From NCBI GenBank assembly GCA_945865725.1, contig CAMBEO010000006.1, positions 1 through 62,175 of the forward strand: 62,175 bases of DNA, in the 5' to 3' direction. Origin of the DNA: Thermoflexus hugenholtzii JAD2 (GTDB taxonomy: Bacteria; Chloroflexota; UBA11872; UBA12225). Positions 7,946-17,533 of this stretch are shown here, piece by piece; the first letter of the stretch is position 1, and each line of letters opens with the position of its first letter. The notes below the pieces were generated by a model. That model was given only the letters and a program-made list of their open reading frames with translations, had not been told where the DNA came from and searched no databases. The translations under genes and the position numbers were made by a program.

Positions 7946-10756
7946 ATGGCAACGCGACCTCGATCGAGAAGTGGCGGGCCAACGCACGCCGATCGAACCG
8001 GGCCGCGGCCAACCGTTCGTCCGCTCGACTCGGGCGCCGCGCGATTACTGTTGGAAGGCGTCGCGCGCGCACTCTCGTCGGTCGCCTTGCTTGTGGCCCG
8101 GACTTTCCATCTCTTCCCCATCCGCCTCGCCATCGCGATCGTCACGGTTCCCTTGGTCCTGGTCCTTTCGTTCGCCCTCGTATTCCGGTCGGCGAACCAG
8201 GAGGTCACCTACCCGGGAGTGAGCGTCGCTGGGCACCCGCTCGGCGGGCTTGACGCCAATGCCGCACGGGCAACGGTTCGACAGGCCGTGGCCGAACGGC
8301 TCGGGGCCGAGGTGGTCCTTCGGGCAGGCGACCAGACTTGGCGCCGGAGCCTCGCGTCGCTTGGCGTGGGTGCCGATGACCACTCGATCGACCAGTGGCT
8401 CGACGATGCATGGGCAATCGGCCACCGCTCGACGTGGCGCGACTGGTGGGCCGACCAAGTTCGCCTCTTGCGCCACGGAATCGACGTTCCGGGCACCTTC
8501 ACCGTGGACCACGCACGCGCACGCGCGACGCTTGACGTGATCGCGAGGGCCGTGGAACGCGACCCGGTCGATGCCGAGGTCTCCCTCGCGCCCGTAGGCG
8601 ACCGATTCGAAGTGCACCTGACCCCGGCAAAGGCTGGGTTGCGTGTCGATGTTGATGGCACCATCGAGTTGATCTCGGCGTACGCCCGCCGTCCGAACCC
8701 CGGCAGCATCGAGGTCGCCCTCATCGTGAACCGGGCCGCGATCGACGCCGACGACCTGCGTGCGGCCACGACCGGGGCCAGTGCCCTCGTGGACGACCCG
8801 ATCGAACTGGTCGACCCAGCCGACCCGTCCCGGCGTTTGGTACTCGATCCCCGGGCCGCGCACGCGATGCTCGACCTTCGTCGCGACACTGCCGGAGGCA
8901 TTGAGGCACGCTTCGATCCCGTAGCCCTCCGGGCGTGGGTTGAGGCGGTTTCTCGCGAGGCCGCACGGCCCGCGACAAACCCTCATCTCACCAGAGTTGA
9001 CGGTCGGATTCAGTTTCAGGTCGGCAGCGTTGGCCGGGCGATTTCCGTCGAGGCGACGGCGCGGCGCATCGAAGCCGCCCTGCCAACCGCGCGCCATGAC
9101 GTACCGATGGCGTTCGTGCCGGATCCCCCATGGGTGCCAGCGGTTGCCATGGAACAGGCATTCCTGCAGCTGGAAGAGGCCACCTCCGCGCCCTTGGCGC
9201 TGGTATTGCCTGCCGATGGTGGCCGACCAGGTCGCGTCGTGGTCGCGTCCAGCGAAACGATCCGCGCCTGGATCGCCCTTCCGGACGCGCAGGCAATCCC
9301 GCGAGACACCGCGCGAATGCCGGTCGCCTCGCGCCCGCGGCTCGAGTGGGGGATTGATCGCGCGGCGCTTGAGCGGTTCGTGTCGCGCGAGATCTTGCCG
9401 GTCGTGGATGCCGCACCGGTCAATGCCCGCATCGCGGTCATCGCGCGGTCCGGGCCACCAACGCCGAGCGGCCCGGCGATGGTCCCGACACCAACCATGG
9501 CGAGCGATCCAGTTGGTTTCGCCCTCGCTCGCTTGTCGTGGACGGCGACGCCGCTCGGCACCAGGACCCCATCGATCGGCGCCGCCACGGCGATCGCCCA
9601 AGGGACGGCCCTCGCGGCCCTCACCGTGACCGCGACTCCTCGCGCATCGGCCTCGCCGGTCGCACTGGCGACGTCATCCGAGGCCCTCCCACGTATCGGA
9701 TCGTCAACCCCGGGGGCGACGCCCGCAAGCATCACGCCTGCCCAGCTCACGGCTGCACCAACTTCCATGCCCGGGTCGCCTCCCTCGTTGGACGGCCAGA
9801 CACTTCCCCAGTTCGCCGCCGTGGTCGTCCCGGGTCGACCAGGGCGAGGGATCGACGTCGAAGTCCTCGCGAGGGTGATCGACGTCCGACTGCATGAGGG
9901 ACTTCCGCCGCTTCAGCCGATCCTCGCAGTGCCGCCACCGTCAGTTCCGGGGCAATCAGGTTCCGCTGGCACACCCGCAGCACCCGGAGCGACCATCACG
10001 CGCACGCCGACAGCGACACCATCCGCCACCGCGACGCCGACCCCCTCCGCGACCGCGACGGCCTCTCCGACATCGACCGCAACGAGGGCGACGTCGCCTG
10101 AGCCGGGGGGAGTGCTCGGGACGCCGCCCGATCCCGCACGGATGGGCGCTACTCCCAGTGCGGGTGCTGCGATGACCACTTTCGATCCGCTCACCGCGGT
10201 CACGGGAATGCGGGCCGTGGTCATCCCGATCATCGACCGACAACCCGTCGTCGGCTTGGACGCGCTGGAAGGGGCCGCGCGCCAGGCAACGGTTCTCGTG
10301 CGTGCGCCAATTTTGGTCGAGTGGTCCGACCGCGAGTGGGTGATCGATGCGAATGATCTCGTTGACTTGCTTCGGTTCGGCCCTGGGGCGGTGACTGGAA
10401 CGGTCGCCTACCTGAGCCGCGACGGCCTGATCGCGACTGCAGACCGGATCGCGCGGGATGCGGTCCGCCTGGCGGACGCGCCTGTTGACGAGGCGGGCGA
10501 CGTGCTTTCGGTCGACGTGCCTCGGACGGCCGCGGCGATCTGGTCCGCGGCAAACGGTGACGGCGCGGCGCGGCGCGCGGAGGTGGCGTGGATCGAGGAC
10601 GAGCCAACGCCGGTGCGTGCTGCATCAACCCCGGCGTCGGGTTCCGGGAAGCCAGCCGAGACGCGCACTCCCGTCCGGAACCCGCGCACGCAGGTCGATG
10701 GCGCGGCGACCGCAATCCCCGGCACGCCTTCGCCCACGGTCGTAGGGCTTCCCTAG
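7946..10756 (+). CDS. Membrane-anchored peptidoglycan-binding-domain protein (YoaR/VanW N-terminal type), no VanW domain
   Basis: A 936-residue protein predicted to sit outside the membrane. A basic cytoplasmic N-terminus of about 55 residues precedes one membrane segment ('LAIAIVTVPLVLVLSFALVF'). Just after it, 'YPGVSVAGHPLGGLDANAA' matches the entry to YoaR/VanW-type PG_binding_4 domains, and further alpha/beta repeats of that type appear around residues 130-260, 280-400 and in the C-terminal 200 residues. Between about residues 510 and 740 lies a long Pro/Thr/Ser/Ala-rich linker (for example 'ATPTPSATATASPTST') that probably spans the wall. No VanW or L,D-transpeptidase catalytic domain follows. 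A cell-wall scaffold or spacer role is likely; the catalytic partner is unknown. Confidence 0.65.
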   Translation: MATRPRSRSGGPTHADRTGPRPTVRPLDSGAARLLLEGVARALSSVALLVARTFHLFPIRLAIAIVTVPLVLVLSFALVFRSANQEVTYPGVSVAGHPLGGLDANAARATVRQAVAERLGAEVVLRAGDQTWRRSLASLGVGADDHSIDQWLDDAWAIGHRSTWRDWWADQVRLLRHGIDVPGTFTVDHARARATLDVIARAVERDPVDAEVSLAPVGDRFEVHLTPAKAGLRVDVDGTIELISAYARRPNPGSIEVALIVNRAAIDADDLRAATTGASALVDDPIELVDPADPSRRLVLDPRAAHAMLDLRRDTAGGIEARFDPVALRAWVEAVSREAARPATNPHLTRVDGRIQFQVGSVGRAISVEATARRIEAALPTARHDVPMAFVPDPPWVPAVAMEQAFLQLEEATSAPLALVLPADGGRPGRVVVASSETIRAWIALPDAQAIPRDTARMPVASRPRLEWGIDRAALERFVSREILPVVDAAPVNARIAVIARSGPPTPSGPAMVPTPTMASDPVGFALARLSWTATPLGTRTPSIGAATAIAQGTALAALTVTATPRASASPVALATSSEALPRIGSSTPGATPASITPAQLTAAPTSMPGSPPSLDGQTLPQFAAVVVPGRPGRGIDVEVLARVIDVRLHEGLPPLQPILAVPPPSVPGQSGSAGTPAAPGATITRTPTATPSATATPTPSATATASPTSTATRATSPEPGGVLGTPPDPARMGATPSAGAAMTTFDPLTAVTGMRAVVIPIIDRQPVVGLDALEGAARQATVLVRAPILVEWSDREWVIDANDLVDLLRFGPGAVTGTVAYLSRDGLIATADRIARDAVRLADAPVDEAGDVLSVDVPRTAAAIWSAANGDGAARRAEVAWIEDEPTPVRAASTPASGSGKPAETRTPVRNPRTQVDGAATAIPGTPSPTVVGLP

Positions 10757-10893
10757 CGGCCAGGACGCGTGCCGGTCTATCGGATCGCGTTGTTCGACCC
10801 GTCAACGGTCACGATGGCCGATAGTCAATCCCGCCCGGCGCACGAGCCCTACCCGGGTTTGCGACTGAGGCGTGGTTCTAGCGGAGACCTTCC

Positions 10894-11694
10894 CTAGATG
10901 CCGAGGCGCCTGCCAAGTTCTCGGATCGCCTCGATCGACCCTTCGATCGCAGACGTCTCGAACCGAGACCACGCCTCGTCCGGCACGAGCAGACGCGCCC
11001 TCGCGACGCTCGCCTCCCACTCCGGGAGGTGGCGATCCCGCACGGCCACGAGCGTCGAGTCGGGCACGCCGAGTGCGCGCAGGTCGAGCGGCTCCGCCTG
11101 CATCAAGTCGCGGTCGTGGCGCACGTACGTTGCCTCAGCGAGCCATGGGTCCGCCTGAGTGAGCACGCGATTGACCACGGCGGAGAGAAGGCGCTCGACC
11201 GCCGCGTGGTCGATCCATGGCGGAGCCACGGCGTAGGGCACGCGGGCGAGTTCGATGGTTCGGTCGATGTCGTCGACGGGCAGGCGATCAGCGATCAGCC
11301 AGATGCCGTGGTGGGCGGCGCGCTCGGCAGGGAACGCGGGCAAGCGCGACTGGAGATGCGTCCAGTTGGCGACATCCGCGAGGACGTGGGCGAGGTAGCC
11401 GATGCACCACGCGAGGGCGGCGTCCGACCGGTCCGGGAGCGCGTCCCCGAACCCGCGCTTTAGGAACGCATCGACGATCGTCGTCACTCCCCACGTCGAC
11501 GGGTCCCGGTCGTCGTAGAAGTGCGAGCCAACCTTGTCCGCGCCCGCGAACAACCGGATCGCGTCCGGCGCGACGCCCCCCGCGAAATACGCCTCGGGCG
11601 CGGCGATCACCGACGCATGCGCCCAAGGGATACGGCCCTGCAGGGCCGAACGCGTACGAACTAGGAGGGCCCAATGGGCGCGAACTCGGGGCAT
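10894..11694 (-). CDS. Zinc-dependent phospholipase C family protein
   Basis: A 266-residue protein with the layout of the Zn_dep_PLPC family. It opens with 'HWALL', then has 'GGVAPDAIRLFAG', 'GSHFYDDRDPSTW', 'IGYLAHVLADVANWTH' and 'HHGIWLIAD', placing the His/Asp ligands expected for a three-zinc site. No signal peptide is evident, which argues against a secreted toxin and for an intracellular hydrolase of phospholipid-like substrates. The start is taken from the track; a later in-frame start is possible because no Shine-Dalgarno is obvious. It follows the molybdenum hydroxylase operon on the same strand after 117 bases, and converges on the 7946 gene. Confidence 0.7.
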   Translation of the reverse strand: MPRVRAHWALLVRTRSALQGRIPWAHASVIAAPEAYFAGGVAPDAIRLFAGADKVGSHFYDDRDPSTWGVTTIVDAFLKRGFGDALPDRSDAALAWCIGYLAHVLADVANWTHLQSRLPAFPAERAAHHGIWLIADRLPVDDIDRTIELARVPYAVAPPWIDHAAVERLLSAVVNRVLTQADPWLAEATYVRHDRDLMQAEPLDLRALGVPDSTLVAVRDRHLPEWEASVARARLLVPDEAWSRFETSAIEGSIEAIRELGRRLGI

Positions 11695-11811
11695 CGGGTG
11701 ATGGGGATCGACTGTGAGATGCGGAGGGGAACGCTCCCTGTCCGTGGTTGGCGGGAATTCGGAGAGCCCAGTCCGAGCGAGCGCGGGGCGCGGAGGGGAT
11801 CGCTCCTCGTC

Positions 11812-14244
11812 CTACTCGATGACCTCTTCCTGCTCCTCGACCTCTTCCTCGATGACCACGTCAATGTCCAGGCTAAGGGCAGGAGGGGTCCAGGCGACGG
11901 ATGACTTGCCGCGGGCGGGGTCGGCAAGAGCGGTCAAGATCGGCTCGCCCGAGATCGGCAATGTCGTCACTCGTGCGCCACACGCATCGTAGACGGCGTT
12001 CGCAACGGCTCCGAGCGTCGGCACGATCGGCACCTCGCCGACGCCGCGCACGCCATACGGGCCATCGACGGCAGGCACCTCGACAAGCAGGCACTCGACG
12101 TTTGGCGCGTCAAGTGCCGTCGGCATGCGGTAGTCCAGGAGGCCCGGGTTCCGCAGGCGCCCCTCGTTGTCGTACACGAAGCCCTCGGTCAGCGCCCATC
12201 CCAATCCCTGGACGACGCCGCCCTGGATCTGGCCCTCGACTGCGGTCGGGTTGATGGCCTTGCCGACATCCTGCGCGGCGACGACGTTCGTGACGACGAC
12301 TGCGCCCGTCTCCGGGTCGACCTCGACCTCGACAAGTTGCGTCGCGAATGCGGGGGCGCGCAGCAAGTGCGTGACCTCGCCCGTGCCCACGACGGGGCCC
12401 TGTCCGGACCCTGACGATCCCCGCGCGACCTGCCCGATCGTCAGGCGGTGGGCCGGAGCCAGCGTGGACCAGAGCTCGCCACCACGGTACTCGACGTCGT
12501 CGGGCGGGCATCGGAGGACGGTCGCCGCCCGTTGGCGCAACTGGGTCCGGGCGTCGATCGCCGCGCGATACACGGCGGTGCCCAGGCTGTAGGTGATGCG
12601 ACTGCCGCCGGTCGGGTTGCTGAACGGCGCCACGTCCGTATCGGCTTGCACGACCTGTACCCGCTCGTAGGGGATCTGAAGTTCCTCGGCAGCGATCTGC
12701 GCCATCGTCGTGCGGGTGCCCGCAAGGTCGACGGCCCCCGTCACGACGACGGCGGACCCGTCCTCGTTGATGTTGATGTGTGCGGTGGACGTGCCGACGC
12801 CCCCGCCCCACAGGCCGCACCCCACCCCGCGGCCTCGCAGCCACCCCTCGCGCGAAGGCGGGGACTTGGGGCTCGTCCACGCCGGATGGGAGGCGATGGC
12901 GTTCAGGGTCTCTTTCAAGCCAATCCGCGGGTACGGCACGTCGGACGGGTTGCGGTCGCCCTCGGCGACGGCGTTCTTCAGCCTGAGAGCGACGGGAGAC
13001 ATGCCGAGCTCGTCGGCAAGCATGTCCAGCGCGCTCTCGACGCCATAGGCGCCCTGCGGACCGTTCGGTGCGCGGTACGCCCCCGTGCTCGGCCGGTTGG
13101 TGAGCACGTCATACCCGACGTAGTGGTAGTCCTGGATGGCGTACGACCCGAAGCTGCAGTTGATCCCGCCGACGGAGCCGCCTCCCGGGTACGCGCCGAC
13201 GTCCCAGACGAAATGCGCGCGCGCGGCGACGAGGGTGCCGTCACGACGCGCGCCGACCTCGACGTGCATCGAGGTGTCCGGAGCGGGCCGCGTCGCTCGC
13301 AGGACGTCGGAGCGCGACAACTGCATCTTGACCGGTCGGCCGGTGACGTAGGCCAGGACGGCGCAAATCGGCTCGAGGGTCATCGCGCCCTTCGCGCCAA
13401 ACCCCCCGCCAACCTCGGAAGCGGTGACCCGCACGCGCCGTGGCGGGACCTTGAGGAAGCCCGCGAGACCGCTCCGCACGCCGAACGACCCTTGGGTCGA
13501 CGTCCAAATCGAAAAGCGTCCGTCGGGGGCGTACTCGGCGAGGCACGCCTGCGGCTCGATGTATCCCTGGTGGACCATCGCGGTGCGGAAGGACGCCGCG
13601 ATGCGCACGTCCGCGGACGCAAGGGCCGCGTCGACGTCGCCCTTCGACATCTCGGTGACCTTGGCGACGTTGCTCGGCGTGCGGGCCTTGCCGGCAAAGG
13701 TCTCGGTGAAGACCCCGTCGTGGATCGGCGTCGCCTCGCGCCGCATCGAGACCTCCGGGTCAAGGACGACCGGGAGCGGCTCGTACTCGACCGTGATGAG
13801 GGCGAGTGCCTCCTCGGCGATGGTCGGCGAGATCGCGGCGGCGACCGCCACCGGCTCGTGGTGGAACACCGCCTTCCGCCACGCGAGGATGCGCTTCCCG
13901 CGCGAGGGGACGTCGAACTCCTCGGGCGCGGCAGCGGTCTCCGAGATTCGCGCGACGATGCCGGGCAGGTCCGCGCCGGTCACCACCGCATGCACGCCCG
14001 GGAGCGCGCGCGCCGCGGCCGTGTCGATCGAAACGATGCGCGCATGGGCATGGGCGCTGCCGAGGAAGCGCGCCCACAGCATGTTCGGCCGTGACGTGTC
14101 GGCGCCGTACTGCGCCTTGCCGGTGACCTTCTCGGTTCCCTCGATCTTGGGCACCCGTTGCCCGATCACGGTGCGGGTCGGAACGGTCACGTCGGCCTCC
14201 GGCGTGCGGGTGGGGATACCGGTCGGGATTTGAGTCGTGGTCAT
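11812..14244 (-). CDS. Molybdenum hydroxylase large subunit (xanthine dehydrogenase / CoxL-like)
   Basis: This 810-residue subunit binds molybdopterin cytosine dinucleotide and carries the substrate pocket. It opens with 'IGQRVPKIEGTEKVTGKAQY', and includes 'EVGGGFGAKG' and the catalytic glutamate motif 'GVRGVGEVP'. The active-site loop reads 'GAYRAPNGPQGAYG': it lacks the AYXCSFR of genuine form I CO dehydrogenase and differs from the AYRGAGR of form II, so CO oxidation is not supported and a purine, aldehyde or heterocycle hydroxylase is more likely. The C-terminus ends in an unusual acidic tail ('IEEEVEEQEEVIE'). It is the last gene of an operon ordered FAD subunit, iron-sulfur subunit, Mo subunit. 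Confidence 0.88.
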   Translation of the reverse strand: MTTTQIPTGIPTRTPEADVTVPTRTVIGQRVPKIEGTEKVTGKAQYGADTSRPNMLWARFLGSAHAHARIVSIDTAAARALPGVHAVVTGADLPGIVARISETAAAPEEFDVPSRGKRILAWRKAVFHHEPVAVAAAISPTIAEEALALITVEYEPLPVVLDPEVSMRREATPIHDGVFTETFAGKARTPSNVAKVTEMSKGDVDAALASADVRIAASFRTAMVHQGYIEPQACLAEYAPDGRFSIWTSTQGSFGVRSGLAGFLKVPPRRVRVTASEVGGGFGAKGAMTLEPICAVLAYVTGRPVKMQLSRSDVLRATRPAPDTSMHVEVGARRDGTLVAARAHFVWDVGAYPGGGSVGGINCSFGSYAIQDYHYVGYDVLTNRPSTGAYRAPNGPQGAYGVESALDMLADELGMSPVALRLKNAVAEGDRNPSDVPYPRIGLKETLNAIASHPAWTSPKSPPSREGWLRGRGVGCGLWGGGVGTSTAHININEDGSAVVVTGAVDLAGTRTTMAQIAAEELQIPYERVQVVQADTDVAPFSNPTGGSRITYSLGTAVYRAAIDARTQLRQRAATVLRCPPDDVEYRGGELWSTLAPAHRLTIGQVARGSSGSGQGPVVGTGEVTHLLRAPAFATQLVEVEVDPETGAVVVTNVVAAQDVGKAINPTAVEGQIQGGVVQGLGWALTEGFVYDNEGRLRNPGLLDYRMPTALDAPNVECLLVEVPAVDGPYGVRGVGEVPIVPTLGAVANAVYDACGARVTTLPISGEPILTALADPARGKSSVAWTPPALSLDIDVVIEEEVEEQEEVIE

Positions 14245-14289
14245 CGGTCATCGCTCCCGGCGCGGCGCGCCTGGCAGGGAAACTGGCGG

Positions 14290-14760
14290 CTAGCGGGACG
14301 CCTCGGCTGCGACCTCGATGGCCCGCACGATCTTGTCGTACCCGGTGCAACGGCAAAGGTTGCCCGCGATCGCGTAGCGGATCTCGGTCTCGGTCGGGGT
14401 CGGGTTCCGGTCCAGGAGGGCGACGGCGGACAGCACCATGCCAGGCGTGCAGATGCCGCACTGGAGGCCACCCTCGTTGACGAACGCCTCCTGAACTGGA
14501 TGGAGCGTGTTGTCCGTCGCGATGCCCTCGATCGTGATCACTTCCTTGCCCTCGACCTCGGGGGCGAGGACGAGGCAGGCGTTCACCGGACTGCCGTCGA
14601 GGAGGACCGTGCAGGCCCCGCAGTCGCCGGTTCCGCACCCTTCCTTCGTCCCGGTCAGGCCGATGGTGTCGCGCAGGGCCTCGAGCAACGTACGGTGAGG
14701 GTCGGTAAAGAGCTCGTGCTCCTCGCCGTTGATTCGGGCGTTTACGATCATCCTGGGCAC
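14290..14760 (-). CDS. Molybdenum hydroxylase small subunit, two [2Fe-2S] clusters
   Basis: A 156-residue CoxS/XdhA-type electron-transfer subunit. The plant-ferredoxin-like N-terminal cluster is bound by 'CGTGDCGACTVLLDG' plus a later Cys, and the second all-helical cluster by 'CGICTPGM' and 'NLCRCTGY'. It passes electrons from the Mo site to FAD in the neighbouring subunits. GTG 14760 is preceded by AGGAGA at good spacing; ATG 14751 is the alternative. It lies 45 bases before the large subunit and 69 bases after the FAD subunit, all on the minus strand. Confidence 0.95.
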   Translation of the reverse strand: MPRMIVNARINGEEHELFTDPHRTLLEALRDTIGLTGTKEGCGTGDCGACTVLLDGSPVNACLVLAPEVEGKEVITIEGIATDNTLHPVQEAFVNEGGLQCGICTPGMVLSAVALLDRNPTPTETEIRYAIAGNLCRCTGYDKIVRAIEVAAEASR

Positions 14761-14829
14761 CGGGTTCTCCTGGACGGCGTCGTTCGATAGTTCATGCCGG
14801 GTCGTCCGCGCCCGGACGAGCGTCGCAAC

Positions 14830-15702
14830 TCAAGCGGCCAGGGCACGGCCGATCGCGATCTTGATCGCGCGGCGCGCAAGCACCTCGACAAGGTGCCGAC
14901 GCCATGCCGCCGACCCTCGCTGGTCTGAGATCGGGCGGGCCTCGCCAGCGGCGATACGCGCGACCTCCGCGATCGTCGCGTCATCTGGAGCCTGCCCGAC
15001 GGCACGTGCCCCCGCCTCGCGCGCGAGGAAGGGCGTCGGCCCGACGGCTCCGAGCGCGACGCGAAGTGATGCGACGTCGCCACGGGCGTCGAGCGCCACG
15101 CTGGCTGCGACGCCCACGACGGCGATGTCCATCTCCTGCCTTGGCGTGTGCCGGAGGTACGCGGACCCGGACTTCGATGGAGGTGACGGCACGCGGATCG
15201 AGACGAGCACCTCGTCGGCGCCTAGCACGGTGCGACCCGGCCCGACGAAGAAATCGACCAGCGGGATCTCGCGTCGCCCGGTCGCACCATGGACGTCGAT
15301 GACCGCGTCAAGGACGAGGAGCGGGGGCGCGCAGTCGGCGGACGGGGCCGCGTTGCAGAGGTTGCCCCCCACCGTCCCCCGGTTCTGGATCTGGTACGAG
15401 CCGACGAGCGAGGCGCCCGTGGAGATGGCGGAGAAGCGGCGGCGGATCTCGGGATGATCCGCGACCTCGCCGAGCGAAACGCGCGCGCCGATTTCCAAGC
15501 CACCGGCTTCGTCGAACGAGACGCGCGAAAGTTCGTGCACGTCACGCAAGCTGACGACGTACCTCGGGACGCTTCCGCGCTCCTTCGCCTGGACGAGAAG
15601 GTCAGTACCCCCGGCGAGGATCCGTCCGCCGGGACCTTCCCGCTCGAGGACCGCAACCGCTTCGGCGAGTGAGGAGGGCGCGTGATAGGCGAACGCACGC
15701 AT
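14830..15702 (-). CDS. Molybdenum hydroxylase medium subunit, FAD-binding
   Basis: A 290-residue CoxM-type flavoprotein. 'AGGTDLLVQ' and 'TVGGNLCNAAPSAD' are the two FAD-binding loops of the family. ATG 15702 is chosen because it begins directly at the domain ('MRAFAYHAPSSLAEAV') and has GGAG ten bases upstream; the ORF-track start at 15978 adds 92 residues of non-family sequence. It is the first gene of the M-S-L ordered operon and diverges from the PHP gene. The gene order matches form I CO dehydrogenase loci although the large-subunit loop does not. Confidence 0.92.
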   Translation of the reverse strand: MRAFAYHAPSSLAEAVAVLEREGPGGRILAGGTDLLVQAKERGSVPRYVVSLRDVHELSRVSFDEAGGLEIGARVSLGEVADHPEIRRRFSAISTGASLVGSYQIQNRGTVGGNLCNAAPSADCAPPLLVLDAVIDVHGATGRREIPLVDFFVGPGRTVLGADEVLVSIRVPSPPSKSGSAYLRHTPRQEMDIAVVGVAASVALDARGDVASLRVALGAVGPTPFLAREAGARAVGQAPDDATIAEVARIAAGEARPISDQRGSAAWRRHLVEVLARRAIKIAIGRALAA

Positions 15703-15815
15703 CGTGAGGGGGCTCCGGGGCGAAGGTCTGACGCCGTCCCGTCTGGGACCATGGCGCGAGGACCCGGTCGTCCGCCCGTGGCCCTCAACCGCTGTCGCGT
15801 TGATTGTAGCCCCGG

Positions 15816-15821
15816 TACGTT
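15816..15821 (+). promoter_or_regulatory. Possible -10 box (TACGTT) for the PHP gene
   Basis: TACGTT is followed by eight bases and GTG 15830. The match to the -10 consensus is weak, but the spacing repeats that of other genes here. GGAAGG also lies just before the start, too close for a normal Shine-Dalgarno. Confidence 0.3.
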
Positions 15822-15829
15822 GGGAAGGC

Positions 15830-16636
15830 GTGAGTATCATCTCGCAGGATGGACCCCATCCGCCACGCAGCACGGCCGACCTGCACTTGCACACCAGGCG
15901 GAGCGACGGGGCGATGACCGCGGCGGTGCTGCTCGCCCACGTGGTGTCCCGGACGTCGCTTGGGGTCATCGCCGTCACCGATCACGACGACCTTGCCGGG
16001 GCGATCGACGCGTGGGACCGCGCACGAGACCTGCCCGGCGCAACCCCTCGAGTGATCGTCGGCACTGAGGTCACGGCTGCCTGGGGGAAGCACGTCGTCG
16101 CCCTGTTTCCATCGGCGCCATTTCCCGCGAAGCCGCTTCCGCGCTTCCGGAGCGTGCGAGACACGGTCGCCCTCATCCACGACCTCGGGGGCATCGCAGT
16201 TGCCCCGCACCCCGCGACGCCGCTGGTGCCGAGCTTGGGTGAGGGCGACATTCGACGCTTGATGGACGGAACAGCGAGGCTGGACGCGATCGAGGTTTGC
16301 ACCGGCGCGCTCCGGGGCCGGAGGCGGGAGGCCCGCATGCGCCGGCTTGCCCGGGAGCTAGGCATCGCCGAGGTCGGCTCCAGCGACGCCCACCATCTCG
16401 CGCACGTCGGGGCCGCGGTCACGCATTTCGATGGCGCCGGGATCGCCGACCTCGTCGCGGCGATCACTGGTCGGACCACCGTCGCGGGATGGGGTCAGTC
16501 AACGCGTGTCGGCCCTCGCGCGCTGCTCGCGCAAGCCGGGAGGGCGTGGGCAGTCCGACCCGCGCGCGAACTTCGGGAGGTCATGCGCCACCCACGGTTC
16601 CGGGAGCGGCTCAGACGCTTGGCTTCCGGGAACTAG
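15830..16636 (+). CDS. PHP-domain phosphoesterase
   Basis: A 268-residue protein of the polymerase/histidinol phosphatase (PHP) superfamily, which uses a trinuclear metal site. The ligands are visible in order: 'ADLHLHTRRSDG', 'AVTDHDDLAG', 'VGTEVT', 'APHPAT' and 'GSSDAHHLAHVG'. The length fits stand-alone TrpH/RNase AM-like or YciV-like phosphoesterases. GTG 15830 is preferred to the ORF-track start at 15704, which overlaps the divergent FAD-subunit promoter region. Its stop shares a CTAG palindrome with the convergent gene 16633-17376. The substrate (nucleotide 3',5'-bisphosphate, RNA end or histidinol phosphate) is not determined. Confidence 0.82.
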   Translation: MSIISQDGPHPPRSTADLHLHTRRSDGAMTAAVLLAHVVSRTSLGVIAVTDHDDLAGAIDAWDRARDLPGATPRVIVGTEVTAAWGKHVVALFPSAPFPAKPLPRFRSVRDTVALIHDLGGIAVAPHPATPLVPSLGEGDIRRLMDGTARLDAIEVCTGALRGRRREARMRRLARELGIAEVGSSDAHHLAHVGAAVTHFDGAGIADLVAAITGRTTVAGWGQSTRVGPRALLAQAGRAWAVRPARELREVMRHPRFRERLRRLASGN

Positions 16637-17376
16637 CGGCCCGGCACGGTCGTCGTTGCGAGCTTCGGAAGGGCAACACCGATGTCCTGGGAAGTCGCGA
16701 CGAAGGAGATGAACTCCTCGTCGACCAGCTCGGTGATCGTCGGCGTCGTCGCCCGCTGTTCGCCGAGGTACTCGTCGTACTTGACGATCGCCGACTTCAC
16801 CACATCTGGCTTCCGTTCGAGCAGAGCCTTGAAGACGGTGTAGGTGTGGATGTCGCGCTCACCCTCCCAGTACCACTGTCCCCAGCGGTCCAGGACGCGT
16901 ATCGCGCGGTCGAGGTCGGGCATCAACTTCTGGATCGTGTCGCCGCGCCCGAGGTACCAGGCGACCCGGATCCGGGTCAAAGCGAGGGTGGCGCCGTAGA
17001 GCGGTTCCGGGGTGATGTCGAGGCTCTGAACAAGCGTCTTGACCGACTCGTCAATGGTCAAACCCACTTGCTCCAGGAGCTCGCGGTCATTCGACATCCA
17101 CGCGGCGCCGAGGACGTGCATCGCGAGCGGAGCGTAGATCCCCTGTCGACGGCCGTCGGCCTGGGCGTCCAGGAGGAGCGCCGGGGCCGCCCGGCGGTAC
17201 AGGTCCGACGCCCAGTCCATCTCCCCGAGCAGCCATGCCCCGCGAGCGGCGCGAAGCCACACGCCACCCGGGATGACGGCCCTGACGCTCTTGCGTTGCG
17301 TCTCGTCGATCAACTTGAGCGTCACGTCTAGCTCGTCGCTGATGCGCTTGGTCGCCTCGTCCGTCGTTGTCGCCAT
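16633..17376 (-). CDS. Unknown helical protein
   Basis: A 247-residue protein without a recognised family. It looks all-helical and TPR-like, with segments such as 'GVWLRAARGAWLLGEMDW' and 'YGATLALTRIRVAWYLGRG'. There is no signal peptide or membrane span. ATG 17376 lies seven bases after a TATACT box on the same strand, so the mRNA is predicted to be leaderless; the ORF-track extension to 17580 runs into the promoter and is rejected. Convergent with the PHP gene, with the two stops sharing CTAG. Confidence 0.75.
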   Translation of the reverse strand: MATTTDEATKRISDELDVTLKLIDETQRKSVRAVIPGGVWLRAARGAWLLGEMDWASDLYRRAAPALLLDAQADGRRQGIYAPLAMHVLGAAWMSNDRELLEQVGLTIDESVKTLVQSLDITPEPLYGATLALTRIRVAWYLGRGDTIQKLMPDLDRAIRVLDRWGQWYWEGERDIHTYTVFKALLERKPDVVKSAIVKYDEYLGEQRATTPTITELVDEEFISFVATSQDIGVALPKLATTTVPGR

Positions 17377-17383
17377 GGGCGGC

Positions 17384-17389
17384 AGTATA
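17384..17389 (-). promoter_or_regulatory. -10 box (TATACT), predicted leaderless start
   Basis: TATACT on the minus strand is followed by seven bases and ATG 17376. It is one of the clearest leaderless arrangements in the window. Confidence 0.55.
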
Positions 17390-17533
17390 CCCGCGAGACC
17401 TTCACCCGGAACGCGACGCGCCAGTCGGCCAGCGCCTGTCGCGAGTGGCCCCAGTACTGGGAGCGCCAGCGTTCCGCCGTCGCGCGGGCTGGCACCACCG
17501 GCGTCCCGCAGCCTCAGGCGACCGGGGCCGGCC

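Noticed and set aside
12448-14094. A 548-codon plus-strand ORF opposite the Mo hydroxylase large subunit
   Set aside because: It is the mirror of a clear molybdenum hydroxylase gene with family motifs; long antisense frames are common at this GC content.
11812-15702. Calling the operon aerobic CO dehydrogenase (coxMSL)
   Set aside because: The large subunit lacks the AYXCSFR loop needed for the Cu-Mo site, so a different substrate is more likely.
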